DNA of 64,000 nt from CAZPAH01 sp964584495 (GCA_964584495.1 CAZPAH010000002.1:18620-82619), one strand, 5' to 3'; shown: positions 42,601 through 52,200, numbered from the stretch's first letter. The notes: a model not told the origin generated them from the sequence alone. Program-made: numbers and translations.

Positions 42601-43389
42601 ATGCGAAGAATATTGCCGTTGCTCGCCGCGATCCTCATTGCGGCGGGCGGCGTGTGGGAAGTTCGGGCGGCCATAGAGCCGCCCGATTCAATCTCTGTCG
42701 AAGCAGGGGGAGAAAACGTCCGGGTGAGGGCCGTCGATTCAATTTTCTCCATCTCCGCGCGGCGGAAAGCCGGTAGGGAAGAGATCGGCTGGTATGTGTC
42801 CCTTTTCCGCCTTCTTAACGGAAGGGCGGCCAACCCCGTCTTCGACGCGATCATGCCCCCTATCACCGATTTCAGAAGATCCAGGATCTTCGTGCTCGTC
42901 GCCTGGTCCGCCCTCGTGATATTCGGGGGAAGAAAGGGACGCTGGGCCGCTTTCATGTTGATACCGCTTATCGTCGCTTCGGATCAGATATCCTCATCCC
43001 TGCTGAAACCTCTCGTAGCGAGGATGCGCCCCTGCGAGGTTCTGGGAAATGTGCGCCTATGGCACGGCTCGGAGGGTTGGATCGTCACTCCGGCCGATAT
43101 ATCCGGAAGCTACAAGTCGTCGTTCTCCTTTCCATCTAGCCACGCAACCAACATCACGGCGGCGATGCTCTTTCTGGGATTGGTCTACAGGAGACTGCTG
43201 GTGCCGCTTCTCGTCTTGGCCCTCGCCGTATCGTACTCTAGAATCTACGTGGGGGTTCACTGGCCCCTTGACGTGGCGGCCGGGATGGCTATAGGCGGAT
43301 CGCTTGCCGTGATCGCTTGGCTGATTTTCAAAAAACTTGCAGGTACGGCGGCGAACGGCCGTACGGCGAAGAGCGGCGGCGGAATCTGA
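42601..43389 (+). CDS. PAP2-family membrane phosphatase
   Basis: About 262 residues with a signal-like N-terminus, a polar segment, then membrane helices. The three phosphatase motifs are present: KPLVARMRP, FPSSHATN (usual form PSGH) and SRIYVGVHWPLD. These carry out His-dependent dephosphorylation of lipid phosphates such as undecaprenyl pyrophosphate or phosphatidic acid at the outer face of the inner membrane. The ATG at 42601 directly follows a TTG that also could be read. Its gene follows the beta-barrel gene by 28 bp. Confidence 0.85.
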   Translation: MRRILPLLAAILIAAGGVWEVRAAIEPPDSISVEAGGENVRVRAVDSIFSISARRKAGREEIGWYVSLFRLLNGRAANPVFDAIMPPITDFRRSRIFVLVAWSALVIFGGRKGRWAAFMLIPLIVASDQISSSLLKPLVARMRPCEVLGNVRLWHGSEGWIVTPADISGSYKSSFSFPSSHATNITAAMLFLGLVYRRLLVPLLVLALAVSYSRIYVGVHWPLDVAAGMAIGGSLAVIAWLIFKKLAGTAANGRTAKSGGGI

Positions 43390-43408
43390 GACATCCCGTT
43401 CCGGCGGC

Positions 43409-44320
43409 CTACACGACCAGAACGGGGCATATTCCTTTCTGGATGACCTTCGCCGAGGTGCTGCCGAAGAGGAAATCTCCTATCCCATGGGAACCGGCCG
43501 TCCCCATGATGATCAGATCAACCTTCTCCTTCTTCGCGAGCTCCCTTATGCTGTCGCCCGCCCTTCCCTCGCTGACCCTGTAGCTCACGTCGAACCCCTC
43601 CAGTTTTCCTCCCAGATCCTCTTTCATCTTGGCGGTCACACGCTCCTCCAGATCGGGATCGAGCTGCAGGATCGAAGTCACTCCGGAAGTGTAGTACACC
43701 GGCGGTATTTCCACGTCGATCGCATGGTAAACTATGATTTCCGCATGGTTCACCAAGGCCATCGATTTCACGTATTCGGCCGGTTTGTAAGATTTTTTCG
43801 AAAAATCCACGGGGAAGAGTATCTTCCGGATCTGCACATCCCCCGTGTCCGGATCTATAAACTCATGCTCATGCTGCTTCACGACGAGAACCGGGCATGT
43901 CGAGTACCGGATGATGTTCTCGGCGACGCTTCCGAGAAGAACATGCGACAGGCCGCTCCGGCCGTGCGTCGATATCACTATCATCCCTATCTCACCCTCA
44001 TCTTCCACGAATTCGAGTATAGCCGCGTGGGGGGAGACTCCCTGAATAACCTCTTTTCTGACCGGCACACCGGCCCCTTCGGCCCTTTTCTCTCCGTCCT
44101 TGAACATCCCTATCGCCACGGCCCTCGCTTCCTCGCAATACTTCTTCAGGGAGGGAAACTGGTGCTCAGGGTCGTTGGGATCGTGCTCGAACAGGGTTAT
44201 GGCATGGAGCATAATCAACTCGGCTTTGTGGATCTTAGCCATCTTGATCGCGTACGGCAGCGCATGATTGGCGACTTCGGAAAAATCGGTCGTAAAGAGC
44301 ACTTTTTTGATCTCGGGCAT
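43409..44320 (-). CDS. Tandem universal stress protein (two UspA domains)
   Basis: About 303 residues made of two UspA domains. The first begins IKKVLFTTDFSEVANHALPYAIKMA (opening part) and carries STHGRSGLSHVLLGSVAENII. The second begins IRKILFPVDFSKKSYKPAEYV and carries GTAGSHGIGDFLFGSTSAKVI. The G-x2-G-x9-G-S ATP loop is complete in the second and near-complete in the first, so at least one half should bind ATP. Such proteins accumulate under starvation and other stress. The ATG at 44320 has a GGGGAG site; a 20-bp perfect palindrome lies 20 bp before it. Confidence 0.9.
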   Translation of the reverse strand: MPEIKKVLFTTDFSEVANHALPYAIKMAKIHKAELIMLHAITLFEHDPNDPEHQFPSLKKYCEEARAVAIGMFKDGEKRAEGAGVPVRKEVIQGVSPHAAILEFVEDEGEIGMIVISTHGRSGLSHVLLGSVAENIIRYSTCPVLVVKQHEHEFIDPDTGDVQIRKILFPVDFSKKSYKPAEYVKSMALVNHAEIIVYHAIDVEIPPVYYTSGVTSILQLDPDLEERVTAKMKEDLGGKLEGFDVSYRVSEGRAGDSIRELAKKEKVDLIIMGTAGSHGIGDFLFGSTSAKVIQKGICPVLVV

Positions 44321-44627
44321 ATCGTCTCTCCCCGGTTGGTTGAACGCTAGAGCGTTCAATTAAAAATCGGAATATTATCAAGAGTATTTACTGCGTTGAT
44401 GCTATTTATAAAGAAGGCGGGTGTCAAGACGATTCGCCCGCGGCTTCCTCCTCCTGCCTTTACCGATTGTGCTTTCATTCCTACCACAGTTGCATTATTT
44501 TACCGGTCGAATAAAGGCACCCGCCGGCCTGAAGCCCCCCCGGGGGACAGCCGTCATTCGCGGGATCGCCTGTGGCGGGGTCGATAGGTGGACCGATACC
44601 CGGACATTCCGGGCGGGAGGGATCTAG
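44321..44627. other. Divergent intergenic region (UspA / DASS transporter)
   Basis: 307 bp. On the minus strand TTGACA (plus 44422-44427) and TAGCAT (44399-44404) with 17-bp spacing form a possible UspA promoter, and the palindrome at 44340-44359 would then lie in the leader. The right half, up to the transporter start, shows no clear promoter and no other gene. Confidence 0.4.
44340..44359. repeat. Perfect 20-bp palindrome before the UspA gene
   Basis: TTGAACGCTAGAGCGTTCAA is a perfect 9-2-9 inverted repeat 20 bp before the UspA start codon. It could be a repressor or activator site or an RNA hairpin in the leader. It does not match CRP, FNR or CIRCE consensus. Confidence 0.6.
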
Positions 44628-45998
44628 ATGCAGTTCGTGATATTGACGCCGAAGAACTTACGGACCCTGCTGATCCTGCTTGCGGCCCTTGTGGCGGGTT
44701 TCGCGGTAAGCCGCATCCAGCCGGAAGGGTTGGGCGAGGCGGGAAGGATAACGCTCGGCATATTCACGACCGCAGCGATCCTCTGGATAGTCGAACCGTT
44801 TCCGCTCTACGTCACTTCCTTCGTCATCGTTATCCTCGAGGTGATCTTTCTCGGGCGCTCCGGGGGACCGCTCGGCCTAAGCCCGACCGGATATTCGATC
44901 TTTCTCACCCCGTTCTTCGGATCGGTCGTGGTACTTTTTCTCGGCGGTTTCGTAATGGCGGGCGCCGTGAAGAGGTACGGGCTGGACGAGAGGATGTCCA
45001 GGGCGATCCTGCGTAAAGTGGGAACGAGACCGCCGGTGGTCCTGCTCGGCATGATGGCGACGACCGCCTTCCTTTCGATGTGGATATCGAATACCGCCAC
45101 CACGGCGCTGATGGTGGCCGTGGCCATACCGATCATCAACACCTTTCCAGCCGACGAGCCTTTCAGGAAAGCGATAATGCTAGGTATCCCCTTCGCGGCG
45201 AATATCGGAGGGATTGGAACGCCAATCGGAACGCCCCCCAACGCCATCGCAATGGGTATTCTGGAGAATACGGGGCACGGGCTGTCTTTCACGGGTTGGA
45301 TGCTGAGGGGAATTCCCGTTGTGGCGATCCTGCTCGTTATCTGCTGGTTCCTCCTCTGCAGGATCTTCCCTGCACGGATCGGGAAGGTGGATCTGGATAT
45401 GCCCGAGGAGGAGGAAAAGCTAGACCACAAATCGATCTTCATTCTCTCCGTCATCGCGGTCGTTGTTCTTCTCTGGCTGACCGCCGATCTTCACGGAGTA
45501 CCTTCTTCCATAATCTCCCTCATACCGCTCGTCGTCTTCTTCGGCCTCAGGCTGATGACCGACGACGACCTGAAGGAGCTCGGATGGGGAATCCTCTTCA
45601 TAATAGGCGGCGGCATGAGCCTCGGCATCGCGATGAAGGAAAGCGGCCTGAGCGAATGGATCGTGGCGGCGATACCTTTAGAGGGAATGGGCACGCTCCC
45701 GGTCCTTTTTATCTTCGCTCTGGCGGCGGCGGCGATGACCACCTTCATATCGAACAGCGCTACGGCCAACCTCCTGATGCCGATAGTCGTCGGAGTCGCC
45801 GCCGTCTCCCCCGTTGTCAGCGCCGTCGTCGTCGCAATGGCGGCCTCGGCAGCGATGATACTCCCGATAAGCACCCCCCCGAACGCGATAGCATACGGTT
45901 CGGGATATGTGGATGTCCGCGACATGATCAAGGGAGGATCGATAATCACACTGGTTTCGGTTGTAATTATTACCTTATTCATCTACCTGTTATTCTAA
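44628..45998 (+). CDS. DASS/SLC13-family sodium-coupled anion transporter
   Basis: 456 residues with about 11 helices in two inverted halves. The paired substrate/sodium motifs are ISNTATTALM (first half) and ISNSATANLLMP (second half), each followed by a TPPNAIA element (GTPIGTPPNAIAMG and PISTPPNAIAYG). These define VcINDY-type carriers of dicarboxylates or related anions in the inner membrane. The exact substrate cannot be told. The ATG at 44628 follows a GGGAGGGA site. Confidence 0.92.
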   Translation: MQFVILTPKNLRTLLILLAALVAGFAVSRIQPEGLGEAGRITLGIFTTAAILWIVEPFPLYVTSFVIVILEVIFLGRSGGPLGLSPTGYSIFLTPFFGSVVVLFLGGFVMAGAVKRYGLDERMSRAILRKVGTRPPVVLLGMMATTAFLSMWISNTATTALMVAVAIPIINTFPADEPFRKAIMLGIPFAANIGGIGTPIGTPPNAIAMGILENTGHGLSFTGWMLRGIPVVAILLVICWFLLCRIFPARIGKVDLDMPEEEEKLDHKSIFILSVIAVVVLLWLTADLHGVPSSIISLIPLVVFFGLRLMTDDDLKELGWGILFIIGGGMSLGIAMKESGLSEWIVAAIPLEGMGTLPVLFIFALAAAAMTTFISNSATANLLMPIVVGVAAVSPVVSAVVVAMAASAAMILPISTPPNAIAYGSGYVDVRDMIKGGSIITLVSVVIITLFIYLLF

Positions 45999-46038
45999 CC
46001 GGCGGTCCTGCACGGGCCTTAAAGCGCGGGGGAAAACG

Positions 46039-46413
46039 ATGAACGGGATAAACGAGACGGGAAAAGAGAGCGCGAGGCTGGAGCACTGCCCTAAGTGCCA
46101 TTCGACCGAATGCAGAAACAACATGTATTTCTGCAAGGGAAGAGAGATCCGCGTATATGTTGAATGCGCGAAATGCGGAGCGTTCGTCGCCCGTTACACG
46201 ATCAGCTGCTACACGTCGGATAGGCCTTTCGAATCGATTCTCAGAAAGCTCCGTTACGCGAAGCTCAACAGCGGGAAACGCACCATGAAACTGCTCCGGG
46301 GGTTCGAGGAAAATGTGTCCGGGGAATTCGCCCGCGTGCTCGAGCTCGTGAGGGACCGCGAGGACTCGCGAAGAATCGACGAGATAATCAATGAGGATTT
46401 CAGCGGCGACTGA
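46039..46413 (+). CDS. Small zinc-ribbon protein (hypothetical)
   Basis: 124 residues. The N-terminal half holds CPKCHSTEC ... CKGREIRVYVECAKCGAFV, a pair of CxxC knuckles likely to bind zinc. The C-terminal half is helical and charged (FESILRKLRYAKLNSGKR, FARVLELVRDRED). No catalytic motif or membrane segment. It lies 40 bp after the transporter gene in the same direction and may be cotranscribed. The family was not recognised. Confidence 0.6.
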   Translation: MNGINETGKESARLEHCPKCHSTECRNNMYFCKGREIRVYVECAKCGAFVARYTISCYTSDRPFESILRKLRYAKLNSGKRTMKLLRGFEENVSGEFARVLELVRDREDSRRIDEIINEDFSGD

Positions 46414-46508
46414 TTATCGTTCGGTCCTGGATGCCCGTGCCTTCCTCTCCCCCGTGCCGGCCGGATAATCCTCTTGTCATGAGGGCATTTTTCTAATAAA
46501 CAGGTATT

Positions 46509-48095
46509 ATGGGAAAGAGCTACAGCCGCGAACTCTACGTGAATCAGACCTTTCTGGCTGCCGCCGTCATCTTTCTCGCTCTATCCGTTCGAATACTTCA
46601 CGTGATTTTCACGGCCAAGCTCAACCCCCTCGCCTTCGACCTGGCCGTCGATGCCGCCGGTTACGACAGGTGGGCCAAGGCCCTAGTCTGGGGCGGAGAG
46701 CCGGGACATACGACCCTGATGCAGGCGCCCCTTTTCCCATGGTTCCTCGCCGTCATATACCGCGTCTTCGGCCCTTCCCTCACGGCGGTCCGCCTCGTCC
46801 ACGCCCTTCTAGGCACCTTCACGTGCGGATTCATAATCGCAATAACCAGAAGATTGTTCCGATCTTCAGCCGCGGGGATAGTGGCCGGAGCGGCGATGGC
46901 CCTCTACCTCCCCGCGATATTCTACGAGGGTGTCCTAGTCCCCGCGACTCTGATTCTTTTCCTCGACTCATCCTTCCTCATGCTCATGGTGCCGGAAAAG
47001 AGACCTGTCGGCAACCGGTCCGTTTTTCTGGCGGGGGCGGTTCTGGGTCTTTCGATCCTAGCGAAACCGATCGCCATTATCCTTTTCCCCTTCGCCGTTC
47101 TCCATCTTTTTTTCAATCTAGGGATGAAGAGGGTGCCTGCCGGCCCCATAGCCGGGAACGGGCGGGGAAGAAGCTGGATGCCGCAATTTGCCTCAAAATC
47201 GGCCCTTCTCGCGGCGGGGATGATCGTTGCGATACTCCCGCTGACGATACGCAACGCAAAAATCACTGGAGAATTCCTGCCGCTGACCACTGGGGGCGGC
47301 ATCAACTTCTATATAGGAAACAACCCCAGGGCAAACGGATATTATGCCGTTCCCGAGTACAGGGGCAGATCGCTGGGAGGAACCCCCGAGAGACAGAAAA
47401 CGATGATGTACCGGCTCGCCCGGGCCGAGTCCGGAAGAAAGCTCTCGCACTCGGAAGTTTCGGGTTTCTGGCTGAATAAGGGGATCGAGTTCTGCCGGAG
47501 GGAGCCGGGGCGCTGCGCAACGCTGGTATGGAACAAGTTCATATTCTTCTGGAACCGTCACGAAAGGGCCAATGTCGAATCGCTCTACTTTCATAGACGT
47601 TTCGGCGGGATCCTATCCCTTCCCCTCGTCGGCTTCGGTCTTTTGGCTCCGTTCGGATTGCTGGGATTGCTCACATCAAGCAGCCGCTGGAAGAGCCTGA
47701 TTCTTCTTTACGGTGGAGTCGCCGCCTACCTGGGCGCCGCCCTCGTATTCTACGTCCTGGCACGTTACCGCCTGCCGGTGGTTCCTTTCCTAGCCCCTTT
47801 CGCCGGTATCGGGGTGATAGACCTGCTGAAATCGATACGTAACAGGGAGCGGGCGGCCGCCGGCCTGAGGATCGCCGTTCTTTTTCTCCTCTTCTATTTC
47901 GTCAATATGAGGGTCTCCTCGGAAACGACCGAGGGGACCGCGGCGAACCTCGTGCGCCTTGGAAGGGTATACGAGGGGCAGGGGCAACTGGAGAAGGCCC
48001 GCACCGCCTACAGGGAATCCCTAGAGCTCGACCGGAAAAACAAGGCGGCCCGAGCCGGCCTTAAGTCCGTCTCGACGAAAGAGAAGCTCCAATAA
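46509..48095 (+). CDS. GT39/ArnT-like membrane glycosyltransferase with C-terminal TPR
   Basis: 528 residues with about ten membrane helices. The first periplasmic loop carries FDLAVDAAGYDRWAKAL and QAPLFPWFLAVIYRVFG, as in dolichyl- or undecaprenyl-phosphate-sugar-dependent transferases (GT39/PMT group). These move sugars to lipid A, proteins or glycans outside the inner membrane. The last 45 residues form one tetratricopeptide unit (LVRLGRVYEGQGQLEKARTA and ALELDRKNKAA-type end). A TTGTCA/TAAACA pair with 17-bp spacing ends just 6 bp before the ATG, so the leader would be very short; this promoter is doubtful. Confidence 0.8.
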   Translation: MGKSYSRELYVNQTFLAAAVIFLALSVRILHVIFTAKLNPLAFDLAVDAAGYDRWAKALVWGGEPGHTTLMQAPLFPWFLAVIYRVFGPSLTAVRLVHALLGTFTCGFIIAITRRLFRSSAAGIVAGAAMALYLPAIFYEGVLVPATLILFLDSSFLMLMVPEKRPVGNRSVFLAGAVLGLSILAKPIAIILFPFAVLHLFFNLGMKRVPAGPIAGNGRGRSWMPQFASKSALLAAGMIVAILPLTIRNAKITGEFLPLTTGGGINFYIGNNPRANGYYAVPEYRGRSLGGTPERQKTMMYRLARAESGRKLSHSEVSGFWLNKGIEFCRREPGRCATLVWNKFIFFWNRHERANVESLYFHRRFGGILSLPLVGFGLLAPFGLLGLLTSSSRWKSLILLYGGVAAYLGAALVFYVLARYRLPVVPFLAPFAGIGVIDLLKSIRNRERAAAGLRIAVLFLLFYFVNMRVSSETTEGTAANLVRLGRVYEGQGQLEKARTAYRESLELDRKNKAARAGLKSVSTKEKLQ

Positions 48096-48108
48096 CCGTT
48101 TGCTTCCC

Positions 48109-50208
48109 CTACTTGTCCTCCTTCACCGCTTCCTTTCCGCCCTTCTTCAGCCACAGGTCGAACCAATCGAGAATCGACGCATACCAGAAGCTGTTGTTTT
48201 GAGGCTGGAGGATCCAGTGATTCTCGTCGGGGAACCTTATCATCTTCGAGGGCACGCCGAGCCTCTGAAGGGCGGTGAACATCTGCTCCCCTCCCGTTAT
48301 CGGAACCCGGAAGTCGAGCTCCCCGTGAATGATGAGGTGGGGCGTCGAGAAATTCTTGGCGTACCTTACCGGTGAAAGCTTGTCTATCAGCTGGGGGTTG
48401 CCCCAGGGGGTGCCGAAGAATTCCCACTCTGGAAACCAGAGCTCATCGGTCGATCCATAGGCGCTCCACTGATCGGCCTCCCCCGCGTGCGATACGAGTG
48501 CCGCGAACATCCGATCCTGATTGTGCCCCTGGATCCAGTTGCAGACGAATCCGCCGAAAGAGCCTCCCCATCCGCCGATCTTGTTCCTGTCTATCCATTC
48601 GTTCTTGTCGAGGACCGCTCTCACACCGTTCTTTATATCGACAATGACCTTCCCGCCCCAGTCGCCATTTACGCCGTCACAGAAGGCCTGGCCGTAACCG
48701 GTAGAACCGCGGGGATTGCAGAAGAATACCGCGTAGCCCGCCCCCGAAAAAATCGCGAATTCGTGACGGAAAGCGTAGCCGAACATCTGTTGCGGCCCAC
48801 CGTGTATCCTGACGAGCATCGGGTACTTTGCTGAAGGATCGAAATCGATAGGTTTGACTAGAAATCCATGGACCCGCGTTCCTTCGGCCCCCTCGTACCA
48901 AATCTCCTCCGCATCGGGGAAATGATACTGGGCATACAGCTCGCCGTTGACATCGCTGAGCCTGCGGACCTTCTCCCCCTTCCCGTCGCACCTGAATATC
49001 TCGTAGTAATGCGTCATCGGCCTGTAACGGTAGATAAAGAAATTATCCTTGGGCCCCGCATTCACGTCTAGATGGTAGCCGCGGCCCGCCTCTCCCTTTC
49101 CGATCACCGTTTCGATCCTGCCGCCTCCGGAAGGGATGCTGAAAAGGTTTACATCACCGCTGTCTTCCGCCTCGAAATAGATCTTCTTGCCGTTATGGGA
49201 CCAGAAAAAGGCCGACACGCTCCTATCCAGCCCGGCCGTCAGGGATTTCGGCTCGCCGGAAGGCAGCTTCATTACCATCAGCTCGTACCTGTCGGACTCA
49301 TACCCCGGCCTCCTCGTGCTCCTGTAGGCGAGGTACTTTCCGTCCGGCGATACCCGAGGGTGGCTGTCGGCGGCGGGATTGGAGGTTATCCTTCTCGTCT
49401 TTCCGCTTTGGTCGACACACCAGATATCTTCATTGTACGAAACGGCCTGGTCCTCGTCCTGCTTGCCGGAGAAATAAACGACCTTTCCCTTCGGATCGAT
49501 GTCGAAATCGCGCCCCACCGATGCCAGCCAGTACGTTAGCGCATCATGCTTTAGATCCGGAGTAATATCCTTCGGGTCGCCTCCGCCGATCCCGACGCGG
49601 AAGAGATGCTGCACCTTCCCATCCTCGTAGGTGTCCCAGTGACGGTACATAAGATGCTCGTGGACCATCGCCGACACCTTCTTGTTTTCCTTCTCCTTGT
49701 CCTTCTCCTTAACGCAATCCAGGTCCGGGCAGTCGAGGTAGATCCGGCCTGTGAAGATCAATTCCTTTCCATCCGGTGTCCAGATCATATCCCCTACTCC
49801 ACCCGGAAAATCTGTGATCTTACCCGCCTCGCCCCCACCTACAGGCAAAAGGTATATCTGCCCGGCACCCTCCCTCGAGGAAATGAAGGCTATTGTCTTG
49901 CCGTCGGGAGACCATCTCGGATTGCTGTCACCCTTGGGGCTGGTCGTCATGCGTCTCGGTTCACCGCCGTCGGCGGGCATAATCCATATATCCGAATTCC
50001 TGCTGTTATCCTCGAAGTCCGTCACGCTTACCACGTACGCTATCAATTTTCCGTCGGGCGAAAGCTCCAGATCGCTCAAACTTTTCATCTTCCATAGATC
50101 TTCGGGTGTCCATGGCTTTCCGTCAGCCTCCGCCGCGGCCGGCACAACCGCGGCCGACAGGATCATCAGCGCCGCGAGCGCCGCCGCCCTTGCAAACATT
50201 CTCATCAT
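48109..50208 (-). CDS. Exported S9-family prolyl oligopeptidase
   Basis: 699 residues. A signal peptide (FARAAALAALMILSAAVVPAAAEA, shortened here) precedes a beta-propeller with repeated SPDGK elements (LELSPDGKLIAYV, RWSPDGKTIAFIS, RVSPDGKYLAYRS). The C-terminal hydrolase domain has the nucleophile in GGWGGSFGGF, the Asp in HGELDFRVP and the His in PDENHW, so the triad is complete. It probably degrades peptides or removes acyl-peptide ends in the periplasm. It is monocistronic and convergent with the GT39 gene. Confidence 0.92.
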   Translation of the reverse strand: MMRMFARAAALAALMILSAAVVPAAAEADGKPWTPEDLWKMKSLSDLELSPDGKLIAYVVSVTDFEDNSRNSDIWIMPADGGEPRRMTTSPKGDSNPRWSPDGKTIAFISSREGAGQIYLLPVGGGEAGKITDFPGGVGDMIWTPDGKELIFTGRIYLDCPDLDCVKEKDKEKENKKVSAMVHEHLMYRHWDTYEDGKVQHLFRVGIGGGDPKDITPDLKHDALTYWLASVGRDFDIDPKGKVVYFSGKQDEDQAVSYNEDIWCVDQSGKTRRITSNPAADSHPRVSPDGKYLAYRSTRRPGYESDRYELMVMKLPSGEPKSLTAGLDRSVSAFFWSHNGKKIYFEAEDSGDVNLFSIPSGGGRIETVIGKGEAGRGYHLDVNAGPKDNFFIYRYRPMTHYYEIFRCDGKGEKVRRLSDVNGELYAQYHFPDAEEIWYEGAEGTRVHGFLVKPIDFDPSAKYPMLVRIHGGPQQMFGYAFRHEFAIFSGAGYAVFFCNPRGSTGYGQAFCDGVNGDWGGKVIVDIKNGVRAVLDKNEWIDRNKIGGWGGSFGGFVCNWIQGHNQDRMFAALVSHAGEADQWSAYGSTDELWFPEWEFFGTPWGNPQLIDKLSPVRYAKNFSTPHLIIHGELDFRVPITGGEQMFTALQRLGVPSKMIRFPDENHWILQPQNNSFWYASILDWFDLWLKKGGKEAVKEDK

Positions 50209-50353
50209 TAAACTCCTTTCACGCTGCCTTGTTCACCACCGGTGATTGTAACGCGAAACTGGCGGAAGATGAAAGGGGCAAATTTATATGGATGGCTGCG
50301 GGGAAAGCGGTTTAAACTGATCTCTCGAAGCAAGCATGAATGGAGGAAAAGGG

Positions 50354-51133
50354 ATGCTTTTTGACGACGATCCCCGCGACAAGAGAAAGAAAAGATTCAT
50401 CGCCGAGATGAAAAAGAGGAAATGCGGCCTTCTCATCTCTCCCCTGGCCTCTAAGCTGGCACGGTGGGAAAAAGGAGAGGCCGAGCCCGAGGAGCTCTTC
50501 CGCACCGCAGGGCACGCGGCTAATAAAGGCGAGGTGTTGATATCCGATTTCAAGAAACGGCCCGACGTGATACTTGCCGGAATCGCCATGGACGAGAACC
50601 GCTACATAACGACCGTCGGGGAGATCGGTATCGAGGTGAGAAAATGCCGGGTCACCGAAGTATTCTCCGATGTCGTAATATCCCCCGTCCGCTGCGACGG
50701 CTCCGGTTTTTTCAGGGCCGCGGCCATGATCGTGGAAGATGCGGGTGGAGAAGAGGCGATTGGATACGGATCGCCTCTGCCGGCCGACCCCGGCACCGCC
50801 TTTTCGACCGGCCCCGGAGCTCTCACGGTGGAAGGAATAATTCATCTTTGCCTGGACGCCCGAGGCGCAGCCGGGGCGGAGGACCAGGTCACGAAGGGAC
50901 TCCTCGCGTCTTTCGCCCTGGCCGAGGGGCTCGACGCGGAAACCGTGGCGGTTCCCGGAATCGAGCCGGGAGAAGACGGCCTTTCACCCGCCGTCTACGC
51001 CGCAGGGGTCATTGAAGCTGTAAAGGAACACCCGGCAAGTAGTATCTCCAAGGTCGTGCTGACCGGAATGGAGGAGGAAACGGTGGGCGTTTTCGTCGAG
51101 CTTCTGGAGAGGCACGACGCGGAGAACGATTGA
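50354..51133 (+). CDS. Macro-like domain protein with unknown N-terminal module
   Basis: About 259 residues. The first 85 are helical and charged (RKKRFIAEMKKRKCGLLISPLASKL, first part), ending KRPDVILAGIAMDENR; no family recognised. From about residue 90 the order of elements follows a macro (ADP-ribose-binding) domain: VFSDVVISPVRCDG in place of the usual VNAAN, then GGEEAIGYGSPL, STGPGALTVEGIIHLCLD and a final SSISKVVLTGMEEE. The Asn and the Gly-rich loop normally needed for ADP-ribose are replaced, so binding is doubtful. The internal ATG at 50354 has GGAGG 7 bp before it and is preferred. Confidence 0.5.
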   Translation: MLFDDDPRDKRKKRFIAEMKKRKCGLLISPLASKLARWEKGEAEPEELFRTAGHAANKGEVLISDFKKRPDVILAGIAMDENRYITTVGEIGIEVRKCRVTEVFSDVVISPVRCDGSGFFRAAAMIVEDAGGEEAIGYGSPLPADPGTAFSTGPGALTVEGIIHLCLDARGAAGAEDQVTKGLLASFALAEGLDAETVAVPGIEPGEDGLSPAVYAAGVIEAVKEHPASSISKVVLTGMEEETVGVFVELLERHDAEND

Positions 51134-51164
51134 GGATCGAGGGTCATAGCACGGAAAAGATAAA

Positions 51165-52118
51165 ATGATGCGAAGGTTCGAGGTGACTGAGGAATGGGAC
51201 GGCTCGCGTCTCGATAGGTTCGTGAGGGCCTTGCCGCCGAAACTCTCCTTTGCAGTGATACAGGAGATGGCGAGGAAGAGGCGCATCCTCGTGAACGGTC
51301 GAAAGGCGTCGGGCGGGTCGCGGTTAAAGGAAGGTGACACGGTCGAGATTGCCCTCCAACCCGCCGAGGCGGGAGGCGAAAATCCCTCCGGCGGCGGCAG
51401 GGGATCGATTTCGGACGCCGCTCTGAAAGACCTCGAGATGAAGTGGGGGTCGATAGGCGGATCGATCCGCGTCCTGTGGGAGGACAGTTCGATCCTTGCT
51501 ATAAACAAACCGGCGGGCCTCGTAGTCCAGCCGGGAAACCGCAGCGGGAGAGGCTCGCTGCTGGACCTGCTGGACCGGTACTCGGGTAAGCGGGATACTG
51601 CGGAAGATATTCCGTCATTCCGCTACAGTCCCGTTCACAGGCTGGACAGGGATACCACCGGAGTGCTCGTAGTTGCAAAGACACGGCGCGCGTCGAGGGC
51701 CCTGTCGGCGGCCTTTCGCAGGGGGGAGGCGGAGAAGCGCTACCTGGCGATACTAGAGTCGGTTCCTTCCCCGGCGGGGGGGACGATAACGACACCGCTG
51801 AGGACGCGGAAGGGCATCTCCTCAAAATCGATCGCCGATCAATCGGGGAAACAGGCCCGGACGACATACCGCCTGAAGAGAAGGCTCCCCGGGGGAAGAT
51901 CTCTCGTCGAGCTTGCCATCGGTACGGGACGTACCCACCAGATCAGAGCCCACATGGCTTCGATAGGATCCCCGGTCGCCGGCGACCGTATCTATGGAAC
52001 AGGTGGCCGCCGCGCCGGCCGCCTGCTGCTGCACGCCTGGAAGATATCCTTCCTGCATCCGGAGACGGGAGAAAGGGTCAGGATTACCGTTCCCCCTCCG
52101 TCGGAATTTATCCCGTGA
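51165..52118 (+). CDS. RluA-family pseudouridine synthase
   Basis: 317 residues. An S4-like RNA-binding domain occupies about 1-70 (RLDRFVRALPP, RKRRILVNGRKASGGSRLKEGD). The catalytic domain has LAINKPAGLVVQPG, VHRLDRDTTGVLVVAK with the active-site Asp, and LVELAIGTGRTHQIRAHMA. It isomerises uridines in 23S rRNA or tRNA in the cytoplasm; RluC and RluD are the closest types by layout. It begins 31 bp after the macro-like gene. The exact target nucleotides cannot be told from sequence. Confidence 0.92.
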   Translation: MMRRFEVTEEWDGSRLDRFVRALPPKLSFAVIQEMARKRRILVNGRKASGGSRLKEGDTVEIALQPAEAGGENPSGGGRGSISDAALKDLEMKWGSIGGSIRVLWEDSSILAINKPAGLVVQPGNRSGRGSLLDLLDRYSGKRDTAEDIPSFRYSPVHRLDRDTTGVLVVAKTRRASRALSAAFRRGEAEKRYLAILESVPSPAGGTITTPLRTRKGISSKSIADQSGKQARTTYRLKRRLPGGRSLVELAIGTGRTHQIRAHMASIGSPVAGDRIYGTGGRRAGRLLLHAWKISFLHPETGERVRITVPPPSEFIP

Positions 52119-52200
52119 ACCGTTTCTCCCTATCTGTTAAGATAACGGCCCGGGCGAATGAAGCCGGGCTAATAAAATCGATTGTGAAAGGAAGGTTGAA

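Noticed and set aside
46474..46502. TTGTCA-17-TAAACA as promoter of the GT39 gene
   Set aside because: The predicted transcript start would fall on the start codon itself; a leaderless message is possible but not supported by anything else.
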